The notes below the pieces were generated by a model. The model worked only from the letters and a program-made list of their open reading frames with translations, did no database searches and was not told the origin of the DNA. This document shows, one piece after another, positions 1 through 14,372 of a DNA stretch of 64,000 bases. Made by a program: the position numbers and the translations under genes. This DNA is from Numida meleagris (taxonomy: Eukaryota > Chordata > Aves > Galliformes > Numididae): NCBI RefSeq assembly GCF_002078875.1, contig NC_034411.1, forward strand, positions 32,692,260 through 32,756,259. The letters run 5' to 3'. How positions within the stretch are numbered: position 1 is the stretch's first letter; the number at the start of each line of letters is the position of its first letter.

Positions 1-2743
1 GCATGAAACTCAGTAACTCTTAAGTATTTTGAGCTCAGCTATGCCTTTTGTTTCATATTTTGCTTTCTTATTATTGCTGCAGCTGTTATTATTATCAGTG
101 AAAGTGTGTGGGAAGCTTTAACACTCAGGAAAGAAAAAAGGTTAAAATCTTACTGCCTGAAGACCAGACTTTCCTGGCTCTTTCTCTAAACTGACATTTT
201 TTTAATCCCTTTTGGGATACTGTGTTTTAAAAACCAATATAATATTTTGCCTGTATTTTACATGGTGTACATGTGGGCAAGCACAAGCTCTCTGTGCTCC
301 TTGGTGGTGAAGGAGAAGTTGTGCATCTGTGGTTAGCACAGTCCTTGACCTGAGGTAGTAACAAGCCTGCTGAGATGGGGATTAAGAGCTTGTATACAGC
401 TCACAGGCCTTGAGTGGCTACGTGGTTGTTGGATGAGGTTGAATATGTGAAGGCTCACTTACCTCTGCTGGTCAGTGGTGATGTAAATGTACCAGGAATC
501 TGTCTGAGGATAGCCCAGGTGTAACAGAATTGTAGAACTGAAATCTACAATAGGGTTTTGTAATCAGTTTTTGAAGGTGGAGTCAAGTTGAAAAGCTGGG
601 TCTCTCTGGGCTTCAGGAGGCATCTGAAAAGACGAATGATGCATGAGTCTCATTTATGAGGGCCTGAATCTCCATTAAATCCAGCACTGTTAAAGGCACA
701 ATGCTTGGGAGTATGTGGAAGCAAATGTGTTTCCAATGAGCTGTCCTGTCCCAAAGTTTTCTTGTAATTTGAGCATGCTTCATTGAATAAATGAACAAGA
801 GTAAGTCATCTATAGTATCTGTTTTTTTTGAATTCCAAGAAATTAATTTGAACCAACATCATATATTTTGATCAATTTGCTTTCATAATAATTAGGTGTT
901 TTTGCTTTCTGTAATTGTCAAAATATAAAAACAAAATGAGACCATTGTATTCCTAGCAGAAAAATTGTTTTCCTTCTGTAAATAACATTCATGGCCTGAT
1001 GGCAATGTCCTAAAAACACTGAAAAATACTGTGAGCTTTTTTTTTTTCAAGGTAACTACAAATTAAGCATGCATCTAGGTTGGGCTTGATTTCAATTGTT
1101 TTAACAAATTTCTACAATGAACACCTTGCTATGTATAGAATAGTAACTCAGCATTAATGAACTTGTACAGAGATAATGAGACTTGCAACATTAACTTTTT
1201 TATCTTGTTTTCTGTAATGATTTTTCTTCCCTAATGGAAACACATGCTTACATAAGCAGATTTTTTTGACCATTATTTTATAATTAAACAGTGAGTTCTA
1301 CTTGTTGTAACTCCAGCTTGAGCAGGCACTAACGTATTCGGAAAGAGTGGATGCGTTCTTAAAGCTCTTTTAAATTTCTAACCTTGAATAATTTGTGACT
1401 GATGCTTTTCTTAATTATGATCCATTTGGAATAAAAGAGGATGAATTTTTCCCCTTCAGCAAAGCCAGGCTAAATTCTAACATATCTGTTCCATATAAAG
1501 ATTTCTTTTTCGTTCTGCCATAGTGAAAACTGCATTCGAAAGTACTTCATCGTTCATTAGTGTACAATTAGGCCCACGTTTGCTGGTATGCGCTGCCTGC
1601 TTTGAGCCATTGTGGTGATGTAAAGCAGCTGTAAACTCAATTTTACAGCCTGGTTAAACTGAGTTTGCAGCAGTTCTGTGAGGCTGGAGACGATCGAAGT
1701 ATTCAGGGTGTGCTGGTAAATCTGGCCTGTCAAAAAAAGAAAGAACTTGTATTATTATTTTATCAGTTCTTAAACTGCCTTGGTCAAAAAGAAACCTTTG
1801 GTTTTCACTTGGTAAGAACTGGCTCTCCATTTTGTTATGCAGCTTTACAGCTTTTTATAATTCCACCTGAGGAAAAACACATAATAAAACTAGAATTTAA
1901 ATAAGCAATATATTAAAGAAATATATGGCAGGAGAGAGCATGAATTATAAATTATGCCTAATCATGGCAGAGAGATTAATGGTAGAGAGACTATAAATAT
2001 AGTAGAGAGATTGTATTATGGCACAGAAGCCCCCTCCTTCTCCACCCCACTGCATTACTTTCCTAGTGTAGCAGCAATCTCTTTACAAAAGAGACTCTGA
2101 GAGCCTTCAAGCAGGTACTAGCTTCTCTGGATGGTGCAAACCTAAGAAGATATACAGTCATGATAAGCCAGTAGGACTGTGTCTTCTTGGATGTGGACTG
2201 CTACACCTCTTCTGCCAGGAAGAGCTGGGTGCCTGGCTCCTGAAAGGGATGCTGCCATTTGGCCAAACAAAGTGAACTGGCAGCATCAGTGCATCCAGCT
2301 CAGCATGACCCTGACAGCCCAGTGCCTCTTTGTGGTATGGCTTGGGGTTTCCCTTTTCTGCCATACCCTCTTCTGGGTTCAGCCAAAACTCCAGGGATTC
2401 ACCGGGGCAATTCATCATCAGTGGAAAACTCTAGTGCATCAGGGAGATGAAGTATAAACAAAAAAAACTGCTCATTGGGAGCGGTAGGGAATAATATTTT
2501 CTGTCTACAAATCCTATCGGGCACAATTCTGGCCTAGCTGGTACAGAAATTAATGTCAAAACGAAGTGAAATATTTAATTTAGGTTATCATGAGGAGAAA
2601 ATTCCATAAAAATTGATCCTTCTCTGAAGATGTATTGATTTGCAAAGGCTCTATTTTCCTTACAGAAAATCTTTGTTTAGAAATTGTTTCTATCAGTCCT
2701 TTTCATGACTTTTAAAATGAGCAAACAGCTTTTAAAGGCAAGA
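1..2743. other. AT-rich unique noncoding DNA
   Basis: I see no recognisable gene or mobile element here. The stretch is AT-rich with short A and T runs. One slightly GC-richer patch (about 2180-2450) is open on both strands (about 86-92 codons each way). Neither translation resembles a known family, and the overlap suggests chance openness in a stop-poor segment. Confidence 0.6.
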
Positions 2744-2769
2744 GTCACAGAATCATAGAGTCGTAGAAT
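2744..2769 (-). repeat. possible CR1 3'-terminal stub
   Basis: Three imperfect octamers in a row (CACAGAAT, CATAGAGT, CGTAGAAT) match the reverse complement of the ATTCTATG tail repeat of avian CR1 LINEs. The sequence that follows does not clearly match a CR1 3' region, so only a few bases of a severely 5'-truncated or decayed copy may remain. A chance match is possible. Confidence 0.45.
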
Positions 2770-5700
2770 ATTTAAGAAAAGTCTTCCTAAAAGAGGTTTT
2801 TTATTTCTAAATAGAGAACTAAAACATGAAAATACTCAGTGCTGTCCCTCTCTCACTAATCCTTTGTGCCCAGACTTAGATAGCAGTGGTGTAATTTGGG
2901 CTAGAATCTGCTGAAATCCACACTTCACTGATGCATCCCAGTTCTGGTGGAAAGGACAATTCCAGTAGGTTATCTGCAGTAACGGAGTGCTGTAAAGGCA
3001 GATTAGACTGGAGTCAAGCCCTTGTTCTGTTTTTCATTTTGCAAACAGATGGAGAGAAAAACAGCCCTGCCTTGACTTGCATTCTGCCTACATGAGCAGG
3101 CAAATGGCAGCATGGGTGGCTGGCAGAGAATATGCTTGCTCCCAGCTGATCAGTGGTAAAGCTGGAACCAGAGGTGACATCTGGTAAGAGATGTGGCGCT
3201 GTTCACCTCACCACCCACTGGCTGCCCATCTCCTGCTGAGACTTAGCTCTCTTTTCCTGGCAAACAGCACCTGGCACTCCTACCACACTACCACTGCCAA
3301 GGACCATGAACATCAAAGGGAAATGGAGAGGGGAAAAAAAGAAGAAAAATAGCATTTGATTCTATTTTTCTTATCAGAGCTAAAAATCAAAATGAATGTT
3401 TTTATGCCTACCACCTTTCCCAGGGTGAACACTGCCTGTAGGGATGAAGAGCCAAGCTAAGCGACCTGTAGGGCAGTCTCTAAGAGAGTGCATCACCACT
3501 GTAACCAACTACACTGTGGCCGCCAGGGAGATATTTGCAGTGCTTCACGCTGTTGGTGCTCAACTGCTTTTTGAGATTCACCAGCTGCAGTAATATTTCC
3601 ATGTAATTTTTCTTCAGACCAATGAAAATCATAACCATTTGCATTTTCAGTAATTACATTGCTATCAGCTTTGCTTCCATTGCCTTTTAGCCCTGCTCAG
3701 CCCTTTTCTTTTGGTGGCAAATGGTCAATTATCTCTCCCTGTATCCCTACCCAATGCATAACTACTTCTAAAATTTTTCCTGTCGTGCATCATCTCAGTT
3801 TTCCCTTTTATTCCATAAGGTTCCATCAAAACACTCAAATCCAGTTGGAAAAAAGAAACGTCCTCTCTAGATCCATACATAAAGTTATTTATGAAACATT
3901 TATTTTGTTTTAATCCAAATATGAATTCTGAAATAAAAGCAATGCCCTTCTCCTCCCCTTGATGAACCATCTCACTTACCAAGCCTGGACATTCTGTGCC
4001 ACAAGTCAGTTCATATTTTGCACTGCAATGAAAAAGGTCCATTCCTGGTTGAAAGTTTTGTGAAAGACATGGAATCCAAACAGTGCTTTTACACGATGCC
4101 ACAAATTTGCTTCTTACATCTGATTATCCTGTCACACACAAATTAGTCTTTTGCTGAAGAGCAGAGAGGAATCCTCCCTGCGGCCACTCCAAGCTGAAAT
4201 AGACACATTTGTCCATCAGAAGAAAATAATACCTTTTCATCTAAAGGCTTTGTGATACATTTCTTTGGCTCTCCTCCACTTTGAGCAAGAGAAAATCATG
4301 TGGTTACCTGTCAGTTTATGGAAAAATTGGATGTTTATACCTGTGGTCTTTTTATTCATTTTGTTCCAATGTTTCTTCAGAAATGATTTGAAAAACTGGT
4401 GTAGAAAGACATAATAGCATCTGACCAACAGCAGAATAACAATCTCCCAAGGACAGCTTAAAAGAATGGAATTATACTTTCACCAGCATGATGCTCAACC
4501 TGACAAGAACCCCAGGGCTTAGCAACAACAACTTTTCCTCAGGAACATAAAATGTAGACAACTCTAGAAGCATTGCGATGTAGCAACCATTAAATGCGCA
4601 TTCAAGTTCCAGCAGTAACGTCAAACACAGTGGAATGCAGTGGCAGGCTTGCAAGCATTTTACATCCTGGCTATGCTGGTCAGGGTTGTTTGAATGGCGG
4701 TGCTGATCTATGTGCTTGGCATTGATCTTCAGGTGTTTGTAGCATGCTCTCTGTCCTTTCCAACACTCCCAAAGGAATACTTATTTTATAAGCTTCTTTA
4801 TGAGGATACTGTCTTCCAGGAAGATTGTTTGGGAAGGCGTCCCATTCCACTCCTCCTTTCCTCTCTCTAACTCTAGCTACTTTCTCCAAGTTGGAATGTG
4901 ATGCTACTCCTTTGATGTTTTGCTCCAAAGCTTATTGTGTCAGCTGAGTATTTTTAACTGTGGCTGGAGAACGGGACCGTCTTGCCTCAGTGATGCTGAC
5001 AGGCATTTTGGTGTGCTCCTACAGAAGCACTGCAAGCCCTTTGGTTTCCTTCAGGCAAGTGTTCAGAAGCGGTGATGACAGGCTGAGGAAAAATGTTTCT
5101 GGGACTGCATGGTAAACATTCCACTCTTCCTAGGCAGCTCCCTTTCCCTCCTCGGCACATGGCAAGGCTGTGTCATAGCCTGTCCAAATACGACAGCTCT
5201 TAGTACCTGTCACTTTTCCAAAAGCCAGAAATAATCAAGAGCTTGTCTCCATAGGGCTGCAGTAGACAGAGGGAGAATCTTGCTGTCTGCATCTGCAGCT
5301 CTGGGAGCAGTTTTGTCAATTCCCGAGAGAAAGGAAGTTGAGCCCCACTGCAAAGGGAAGGATGGTGTGTTGAGTTGGTTAAGGTCTGGTGACTGGAGGT
5401 GTTTGGGAGCATTCAGAAATCTTTACATAATGATACAAAAGAAGGAAGTTTCTTTAGTACCAGTCTGTCTCTGAGCTGTTTCGCCTTTCCCTTTAAATCT
5501 TAGTGAGAGATTAGATTTCCAGAAGTCACAATGACCAACGAGACACTCAGTAAATATCTGCTCTCTTTATTATCACATTCTAAAAATGTATTATGTGCAG
5601 TTTTAGATACTTCCAGAACTCTGAATGTCACAATGGGAAGTACCTAACACAATAAGATGAATGGAAACAGACAATCACATTGCAGTCAACAAGTGAGTGG

Positions 5701-7405
5701 CTGTTGGAATTGCTGTCACTGCTCCTTCCAACACAGAGTGCGGTGTTCTGGAGAAGGATAAAAGGCACTAATTCATGTCTATGGGTCTCATGTCTGTTTC
5801 TTTTGATGCGTTCCAGAATTTTCCATGGCCATAGAAATCATCGCATTTTCTCCAAACTAATTGCTCAAAAAAGGACAACGGGAGGATTCCAGGAAGAAAT
5901 TCTCAATTGACCAAAGAATTATGTTTCCACTTTAAAGTTCTTCATCATCTTCTTCCTGTTCCTTTTTTCCTTTAATCTCGTTCTTTGTATTATTATTTTT
6001 AGACTATTTTGGCATTTGTACCCTTTTAATGTCTAAGTTGGCATCATACTCTCCCACAGCAATAACCTAGCCAATCTCTATATGTTAATTGTCTACTATC
6101 CCCTTAGCCACACTTGTCATTCTACTCTAAATTCCTTTTTAATTATCCTTATCTTATGATATTAGGAAGTGTAGATATGTTTGTAGATTGCCATGTGGAA
6201 TCACACTAAACGGACTGGTATATGCAGAGAATTTACCTCCCAGATAATGTCTGTAAGCGTGCCGCAAAGTCCTTGCTTGTTTGCGATTGCCAGTCATACA
6301 TTTATTTATTGCTTGGAGCCTGGACAAAGGCCTGCTGATGTCAGTAGAAATCTCTCTCATTATCTTGTTGATGGACTGTGGTACAATTCAGAAATTAGTG
6401 GCAGGACGTAATAAAGCCTTAGAGCTATTAAGTATTACTTCATACACTTCATGTGCCCAGAGCTTTTTCCTATAGAGGGCTGCCATATCTCTCTGCAGGA
6501 TACAATGGTCCTTCCTCAACAAATGTTTGCAAGTGCCCTAAAGTCCTGATGAGATCGAGCCTTTACTGTCTGGCTTCCTTCTGCATACATTGTTAAAACT
6601 ATTCTGGCATTGTTCCCACTCAGAGCTCTTCCTCTTTTTGAGGGGCTGATTTTAATTTTTGTTATCCTCTTCCACCTCCTCCAGCTCACCTGATTAATTA
6701 ATTTGCATTTTTGCTTGGTTAAATCTATTTCTTTTTTAATTATTACTTTCTGCTCTTGTTTCCAGTAATGCTTGGGGAATGCTTTTCTTCTCACTCAGAG
6801 GAATCCAGGCAATTAAGAATAGCATTTGTAACTCCTCTTAATGAATTTTACCGACATGCATCCTGTAGGGGAGTAACGAAAGGAAAACATATGACATATC
6901 CCCCTAACTTTCATCTAGATACAGTAAAGAGAAGATTATGTCATAGCTGATATATAAGATTAAGAATATGGAAAACTGCCAGAGTAAAATGACTGAACTA
7001 GAAAATGTTTTTGTAAAAGGTTATATTATCTTAATGAAGGAAGCTTAAATTCAGGTAAAAGGGAAAGAACAAAGTTATGACCAAATTTGATGAAATAAAA
7101 CATTTAGATCTTTGTTATATTTCAGTTTTTGGAAGCTGGTATATTGTTACAATGTATAAAGTTTGGTGGTGTCATTAAAAAAGGGAAATCTTCAATTTTA
7201 TTTATTTATTTATTTTGTGCAGACCACAGTTTTCCACAGGCACAGTTATAAACCTAGGGCTGTACAAGAACTGAAAATAAAATGACCTTCAAGGTGGTTC
7301 TTCCCTGGACCATGTTCACATCACTGGAGTGGCTCTTCTGTGATCTGGGCAGCACAGAAACGTTAGAAGAGGGCCTAGAGTCCAGGGACATCATGAAGTG
7401 TGCTT
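2770..7405. other. unique noncoding DNA
   Basis: No supported gene is seen. The longest open frame (about 3725-4102, minus, 125 codons) has no recognisable motif. A pyrimidine-rich patch lies at about 5938-5995 and a short ATTT tetramer run at about 7196-7216. Nothing else stands out. Confidence 0.55.
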
Positions 7406-7527
7406 ATCATAGAATGGCTTGGGCTGGAAGGGACTCCATGGATGATGAGGTTCCAACCCCTCTGCTGCAGGCAGAGTTGCCAACTACTAGATCAGATTGC
7501 CCAGACTTCCATCCAACCTGGCCCTGC
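7406..7527 (-). mobile_element. CR1 LINE, 3'-end fragment
   Basis: On the minus strand this reads as the last 120 or so bases of a CR1 LINE. The plus-strand landmarks are a single ATAGAATGGCTTGGG at the 3' terminus, then the block complementary to the conserved 'ggtcccttccaacc' segment, then 'ccaacctggccctg' from just upstream. It is 5'-truncated, as is usual for CR1. Several substitutions from the usual consensus and a single tail octamer suggest a moderately old copy. It covers sequence downstream of the ORF2 stop and the very end of ORF2, so it has no coding capacity. Confidence 0.85.
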
Positions 7528-10500
7528 ATACCTTATTTTATGTCTGGTGAGTGTTTTTGGAAAGTGACTCCTGGCTGCTCTCCATAGTGCTACAGGTGGT
7601 CATGGCAGAGCTGAGGAAGATATCAGGGCACTGCAAGGCAGCAGAGCATTGCTGCAGGACACATAAGGGAACAAAATATCATGATTCCCTTTTGTTTTCA
7701 AAAAGGTGCAAGTGACATTAATATTCTCTATCATTACCTTGTTGTGGTTTTTCACTCTTTTGTGGAGTATAATCAGAACATATCAATGCCAAGAAAGTAA
7801 AGATTTCTGTCGTACAGAATAGAGAGTGCAGAGAATACACAATCTGCCTGTTGTCTCTTAGGAATTTATAAATTGTTAGTCCTGAAATTTACATATATGA
7901 GTGAGGTGACATTAGTCTGTACAATATACGCGCAGAATTTCTGCCTGACCTGGTAACGCCAATTTCTGTCATGCAAAACATTTTGCAGAGCAGGGTTTTC
8001 CATTATCTCTGTGTTTCATGTATATTGATTATCTTCCTACAAGCACAGTCAAAGGGATAATAAAAGGGGAGAAAGGGAAAACAATCTCTGATTTTGAGCG
8101 CTGGTTAACATGTTAGTTAGATGGGGTTGTGACACATGGAGTCAGTTTGTGGCTGTCACACTCAGTTAAGGTCTTACATAAAAACCTCAGTGTCGGGGAA
8201 CATTGTTCCATTGATGTAACTGAGACCTGGACAGAGCCGTGACTTATGTGAATTTTATGTGTGAGTCTAATGTTCACTATATGAAACAAAAGAGACAACC
8301 CACCTTTCAGATGGAGCAAGTGATGCTGTGTTCATTCTTTGTGTGAGAAAATGTGGAGTGGGAAACGTAATGACAGCACACGTCCACAGGAAGGCTACCT
8401 GCAGATTTAAGCAGGTTCCAACACTGGGAGAATATGGAGTGTCAGAGATTACTTGGGTAATGAACCCTCACAAAATCTCTAAATAATTGCAGCAATAATT
8501 ATTTTGTACATGTTGAGTCAGAATTTATAACAGTCTCCAATCTAACACCTGCAGTTACAATCACTTGTGTATGCATGTACATGATTGCATCTGTAAATCA
8601 AATAGTTGGATGTTTAAGTAAGTTCAGTGATACCTGAAAAACTGAAGGCACAAAAACACATTCTTTACTGAGTGCACGCTGGGAGTTTGGCACTCTATGT
8701 CTGTTACGCGCCTCTCAAGAGGAAAAAAAAAATACCGCTATGAAAACTGATCATTTATTCCTTCAGAATGACAACGGAGCATGAAAAAAAGATATGAAGG
8801 CACATGACACCTTTAACTTTTTTTGATAAATCTTCATCCTACCTAACAGTTCTGACAAGGTTTGTAGTACTATTCTGCAAAACCACGGGGAGGTGAATCA
8901 TGTCCACCGTGAGAGGAAAGAAAGACACTGTGCAGTAAGCAGAAGAAAAAAATTGTTTTTCAGGATATTATAATCTTTGTGGGGCTTTGCGTTACTTTTT
9001 GCAGTGATATTTTATCTACTCTACAGGTTCTCAGCTGGTTTCCAATTTAGTAAAACTTAAATTTTCACTGTCATCACTCAGTCTTTGTTGAACAAATACT
9101 AGTAATTTACATGCCATGTTCTGGAGGATACACTGAAATTTATCACAACAAAGAGTTCTTACAACACCTTTTCATATCATACCAAGTTTTATTTATTAAC
9201 TTCTTTAAAAGAAAGAAGAATGTTACTTTTCTGCTCCTCTGATTCTAAAATAGGCCTGGGCATTTCTATTATAATTCACCTTGAACAAATTTCAAGACTT
9301 AAAGTGATCTTCAGTAAGAAAAAAAAAACGTAAGAGGATCAAATTTGAAAGTGAGGTTTGATAAACTCTATTTCATGATAAAATTTTCACTTTAAAATGT
9401 AATTATGAGTAATTAAATTCATAAGTTTCATGGTAAATTGAAAACTTGAGTGACACGTAGTTAATTTGCATGATTCATGAGAAACTCCTCTGAAATCAAA
9501 GATATTACAACAGCATGAACTGAGCACAGGGGGTTCAGAATCAAGACTGTAAGGCACAAATATTACATTGAGGAATATTCCAGTTTTACCAGGCATTTCT
9601 GTCTCTCTGTATGTAAGGATATTTTCTTATAGCATATAAGGAAAGAGGTGTTCACTTAATTTTTCCCTCACCTAAGCAGCTATTGAACAGATATTGACAT
9701 GTGCTTGCCCTCTTAAAATTGCACAGCAAATCATTTTTCCCCAGACATTGAAAAGACCTTGCTGTCAATTCGTTCCAGGCTTTGTACTCTGATAGAGACC
9801 TGTAATCACAGGAACATTACAGGATTTTAATGTGGTATGTTCTTTATTTTTTATAGTTTTGCTCTTCGGTAGCTGTAATCAAACTGTGATCTGCAGATCA
9901 TTAGGAAACATATGGAACACGATGATTAATTTAGTCAGGAGCAGTTGTGGATGGTAACATTTTTGCTGAAAGGATGAGGAGTAAGCATTGGTACTAACTC
10001 TTTCAATGTGCTGAAAAGCGACAGTAGTAATTGCACAGCGTTACGTGATTCTGGGTTACTGCATTGTGTAATATCAATCCCCTATCTTTCTTTGTGGAGG
10101 GCATGCTTGAACACTCAGTAGAATACTGCCAACTATATCCCATGGGACTGTGTAATTTTCTGCATTACTGAAAGTTTGTTTTAGCAATGCAAAGATTGAG
10201 CAATTACATATTCTTAGCAGCAGCATTGCCTTTTTTCCCGATGTGCATTTTAGCATAAGGCAAAATCAAAGGAGTAATAACCTTAAAATGTGTACATTGT
10301 GTCTAAATATTTGTGAAAACATCGATTCAGCAAGGAGTAGCAGATGCAGTGGTAGGCTAACTCACCTACGGCACTTTGGAAGAAGGAGTTGTAATGAAAT
10401 GAGGTTTTGTGCGTACACTCTTCAGTCATTACCATAGCAAGTAACCTTGAAAGCGTAAACTAAGTGCACTCAATGTAATATTGTCTTAACGAGTCTACAG

Positions 10501-13500
10501 ACAACCTGAAACAGTAACCCTGAAAGTCATGATCAGCCGCATTCATTTCATTGGGCTGTTAAGCTTGAGACATAAAGATGAACATTTGAATGTCATCATT
10601 GTTAATTATATTACCAGTGATTATTTTAGCAGGAAAATCCAGCTAAGCTTAGAATCCCAACTGCTTTCCATACCTTCCACATACTAAAATGTCAACAGTA
10701 ATCCATGCTTCCCCTGACGACATCTACAATACGGTGAATTATTTGGCCTTGACAAAGCACAGAAAATTTAAAAAGACAGTGAAGGGGAAAATATTATCAC
10801 ATTTACTAGTCAGAGAAGCAAGCCAGTCCTGAAACTATGACTACTGGTCCCTGTAGCTGAATTACTGAAAAAAATGGAATTTTTCAATGCCCTTAACATT
10901 ATTCTTTGGAATCCGGAATGAATAGCTCAGAGGAATCAGGGTCCCAACTTGACACAAAATTCTTCCCTGCACTTATCAAGCAAGTCGTGGTTACTAAGTA
11001 ATAGTTGCTAACAATATGCTTCAGAAATCAGAAATCTTAGATGCCCCTTCAGCTCCCCAACCCACACATGCACTTACCTGGCTTTCTGCATCGAGTACTC
11101 AGTGCAGAGGAACAGAATTGCTCCAGAGTCACCAAGATGGATTGATAGGTATGAAATCCAGGTGTGTGCCCATAAAAAGCTCAGCATTTAAAAAGGAAGG
11201 AAATGCTGGATCATCTTGGCTGGCATGCATTTTGCAGATCTTTAAATTTCATCCTGTTACTTTCTGTTCACTGAAGCTGAACTGTACTGGCCTAAAGTAT
11301 GTTGCTCATGAAGCAGAAACAAATGGTTCTGACAGACAGATGGTACTTGAGTGAAATTGGAGGGCCAAAGTCAGTACCACCTTGATTAGGCACCCCGTTC
11401 TCTGGGAAGTGATGCCTGCCAGGGGCAGAGCGGCTGAAGCATCACCTGAAGCACTGCAGTGCTTAACTTGGCATGTTAAGGCAGGTTGAAATCACAGTCA
11501 GACTGCTGGAGCAGAGCAGAATCTCTGGTAAGCTTCTGCTTGTTTTGTCTGCTTCTACATATAACATATAATGTTGCTGAATAGCAGTAAAGCCTGACAA
11601 CTTTGCTGTTGATACTAAACCTGATGGAACAGCCTAAAATGGAACCCCCAAGCACTGGAACCAGGGAAACATTTGGCCCATGTGCCTGGAGTTTTGTAAG
11701 TTTGGAAAGATAGGTGCTCCACTTAAAGATTTCCCCCTCACTGAACTATCCATAACACTTCCACTCCTTGTGGATTCCCTGCTTTTTAGACAGCATATGA
11801 TTCCTCTGGAAAGAAATGCTTGCTTTTAGGAGCTCTCTCGGATGCTGCCAGATCGGGTCTCATCAGATTTAAATTAAGTTTCTGGCCGAAGGGCCAGGGA
11901 TTGTGATCACTTGTTTTTGGTGGCTTCTCTTCCTGTGATGGAGCTGATCCAATAAAATCTCAGCAGAAGGAAAATCTTCTCTCAAGAGAAGAGCTACCAA
12001 AGTAACAGTGCTGTTCTAGTGAGAGAGGACCAACACCATCTTGCAAAATATGTGAGTCTTTTCTTTGTCTTCTGGACTAGTGTGAATATTACCAATGTAT
12101 GGCCATATGCCTTGCTGTTTTATATAACTGTTCAGTAGCCAAAGCACTTCAGTTAAGAAATTTCAAGTTCCAGTTAACTATATAGAAAGAAGATTTTATT
12201 GCCAGAAGCACATTACTTTTCTGTAAGATGATCTTGTAAATATGTTGATTGTACTGCTTGTTCCAATAGCAATTGCAGTGATACTCAGTTATGTGCAACA
12301 GTGTAATGCAGCAAACTGAATTTATTGGTACTTCTGTAATGACCATATCTACCAGGATAAGTTACACTCTGACAAGCCCACCCAGTTCATAAAGATTTTT
12401 ATATGCATATATAAAAGCTTTTCAAAGTTTCTGTTCCACTTCCTCAGTGGAGTTTTTGATAGAGGAATTAATATATGCATATCTGTAACAATGTTGTAGA
12501 AGCACTAGAGCTGAATTTGACATTGTGAGCCATTTCCAAGGATGTGCAGTACTTCTGATCCTGATACAATGTCTGTGACTAACTAGTTAGGAAGTTTTGT
12601 GATATCTACAAAAAAGTATATGCCAGGAGAATATTCATTATGGAATTTATCTGCCTTATTCCCTTCATTGGCTTTATGCTATATTTTTTCCTATCAGTTT
12701 ATGACAGATTACTTTTATGTAGGTTCACAGTATAAAGTATCATTCTAATCTTTCAAAACCAACAGAGTGTTTTAAGTGTGACTGCTGGTTCTTATTGCAG
12801 GGTCTGTCTGTTTATAGGAGGGCCTTGCAATCTGCCTGGGCTGCCTCCTTTTTCTGAAAGGCTGATGTGCCTTGGACTGACTGAACAGCTGGAATTAAGG
12901 GTCAGGGCTTGCCTCTGCAGTTCAGGACATGCCAGTCCAGGGCCCTCTCCTACCCAAGAGGACTTAACTCGTGTGTCAGCAACTTGAACACTTATCAGGC
13001 CTCCAAAGGTTGCAGTGCAAGCTTTTCTTAACCCCTACTCCTGAAGCTCTCCCCAGTGGTATGGAGTAATACTTTATGATGCCATGGAGATGCTGAATGG
13101 ACGCCCATCTCAGTGGTTAAGGCATGCACATTGCAGTGGGATGCATAGCAACAGCTTCTACACTCTGCTCTCCCCATGAGTTAGTTTGTGTCTCAGTTAC
13201 TTATCCATGGTTCAGCAGAAAAAAAGGCTTAATTCAGAAGACCAGAACTGTGGCATCCTCTCAGGTAGATGTGAGTTCAAGGATGGTCAATCAAGTGTGG
13301 GATTTGAACATAAGCACTCTGAATTTAGGTTGAACACTCTGAACAGTGATTTCCTGCACACAAGGAGAGGATAAATTATTGTCCTGTGCTATTACCCACA
13401 GCTAAACATAGACAACTGATAAGCAGTAAAAATGGAAACCTGAACTGTGCTCATACTGTTATTCAGAGCTATGCTCAAACACGGTTTTGTATTATGAGAA

Positions 13501-14372
13501 GCAACAGCTCTACTTGTGAGGAAGGCAGAGATGATGTCTGCCCAGCAGTTCCTCTGTTCCCACTTGCCTTTTACCTGCAGCCTGGCTTCTGGCCTGAATC
13601 AGAGAAAGATTCAACATTCAGGCGACATGAGCTGGGGAGGGGTAGGTACACAAGTTTGCATCTGAGTACCCAGGCAATACTACCATAAAAAAAAAAAAAA
13701 ATGCTGGGTACCTCACCAAAATGAGCAGCAGCTGCCTGGACAGAGGTACCTGAAGGAGCACTGTCTCACTTGTGAACTGAGCCAGACATGCCTGTGTGAT
13801 ATAAATAATGCTTTGTTTTTAAATGCAGTCATGTGAGAGAGACTGGTGTATATTTTGGGAAGACGATATGAGTGCTATGCCTTTCAGTCTTTATGTGATA
13901 TTGTTAAGTTTAAATATTTATTGTCTGTGAAAGACAGATGAGATAGACAGCATCTGGAATAGACTGAAAAGATCTTGCCAAGGCAACAGCATTTTACAGA
14001 ACTGAAATTATCTGACAATGACCTTCATTTCAGAGTCCTCTGTAAATGATTTGCTGCTGTCAAAACACATGTAGTTCTTTTTATATTCTGAACAGTGTTT
14101 CATATTTATGTCAGATGTGTGTCATGTTACCTAGGTTGCTGTGCATCCCTGTGTTGGAAAAATTTCAGCTGTTGTTTGGTAACTGGAAAGTGTTATTTGA
14201 AAGTTACAGAAGGACTATCTCCTAATTCTCTGAAAACACAAATGACTAATAAAAGTTGGTGCAGAAGCAAAAGATAAAGTGTTTAGAACAAAAGAAGGCC
14301 ACAGACCAAAAGCCTTTCTCTGCTACATAAAACATAAACTTGCCATGGAAGTGAAGTCCCTGAACATCATAT
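7528..14372. other. unique noncoding DNA
   Basis: No gene or mobile element is recognised. The stretch is AT-rich with TAAT-dense patches (about 9330-9480 and 10550-10650; see findings). A GC-richer patch at about 12778-13000 starts with a splice-acceptor-like TTATTGCAG, but I cannot define an exon. A 15-base poly-A run lies at 13687-13701. Short open frames (112 codons or fewer) match nothing I recognise. Confidence 0.55.

Noticed and set aside
2158..2457. Overlapping open frames on both strands in a GC-richer patch
   Set aside because: Openness on both strands with no recognisable residues suggests composition, not coding.
11016..11354. 112-codon plus-strand open frame
   Set aside because: No recognisable family, no promoter or splice evidence, and composition like the surrounding DNA.
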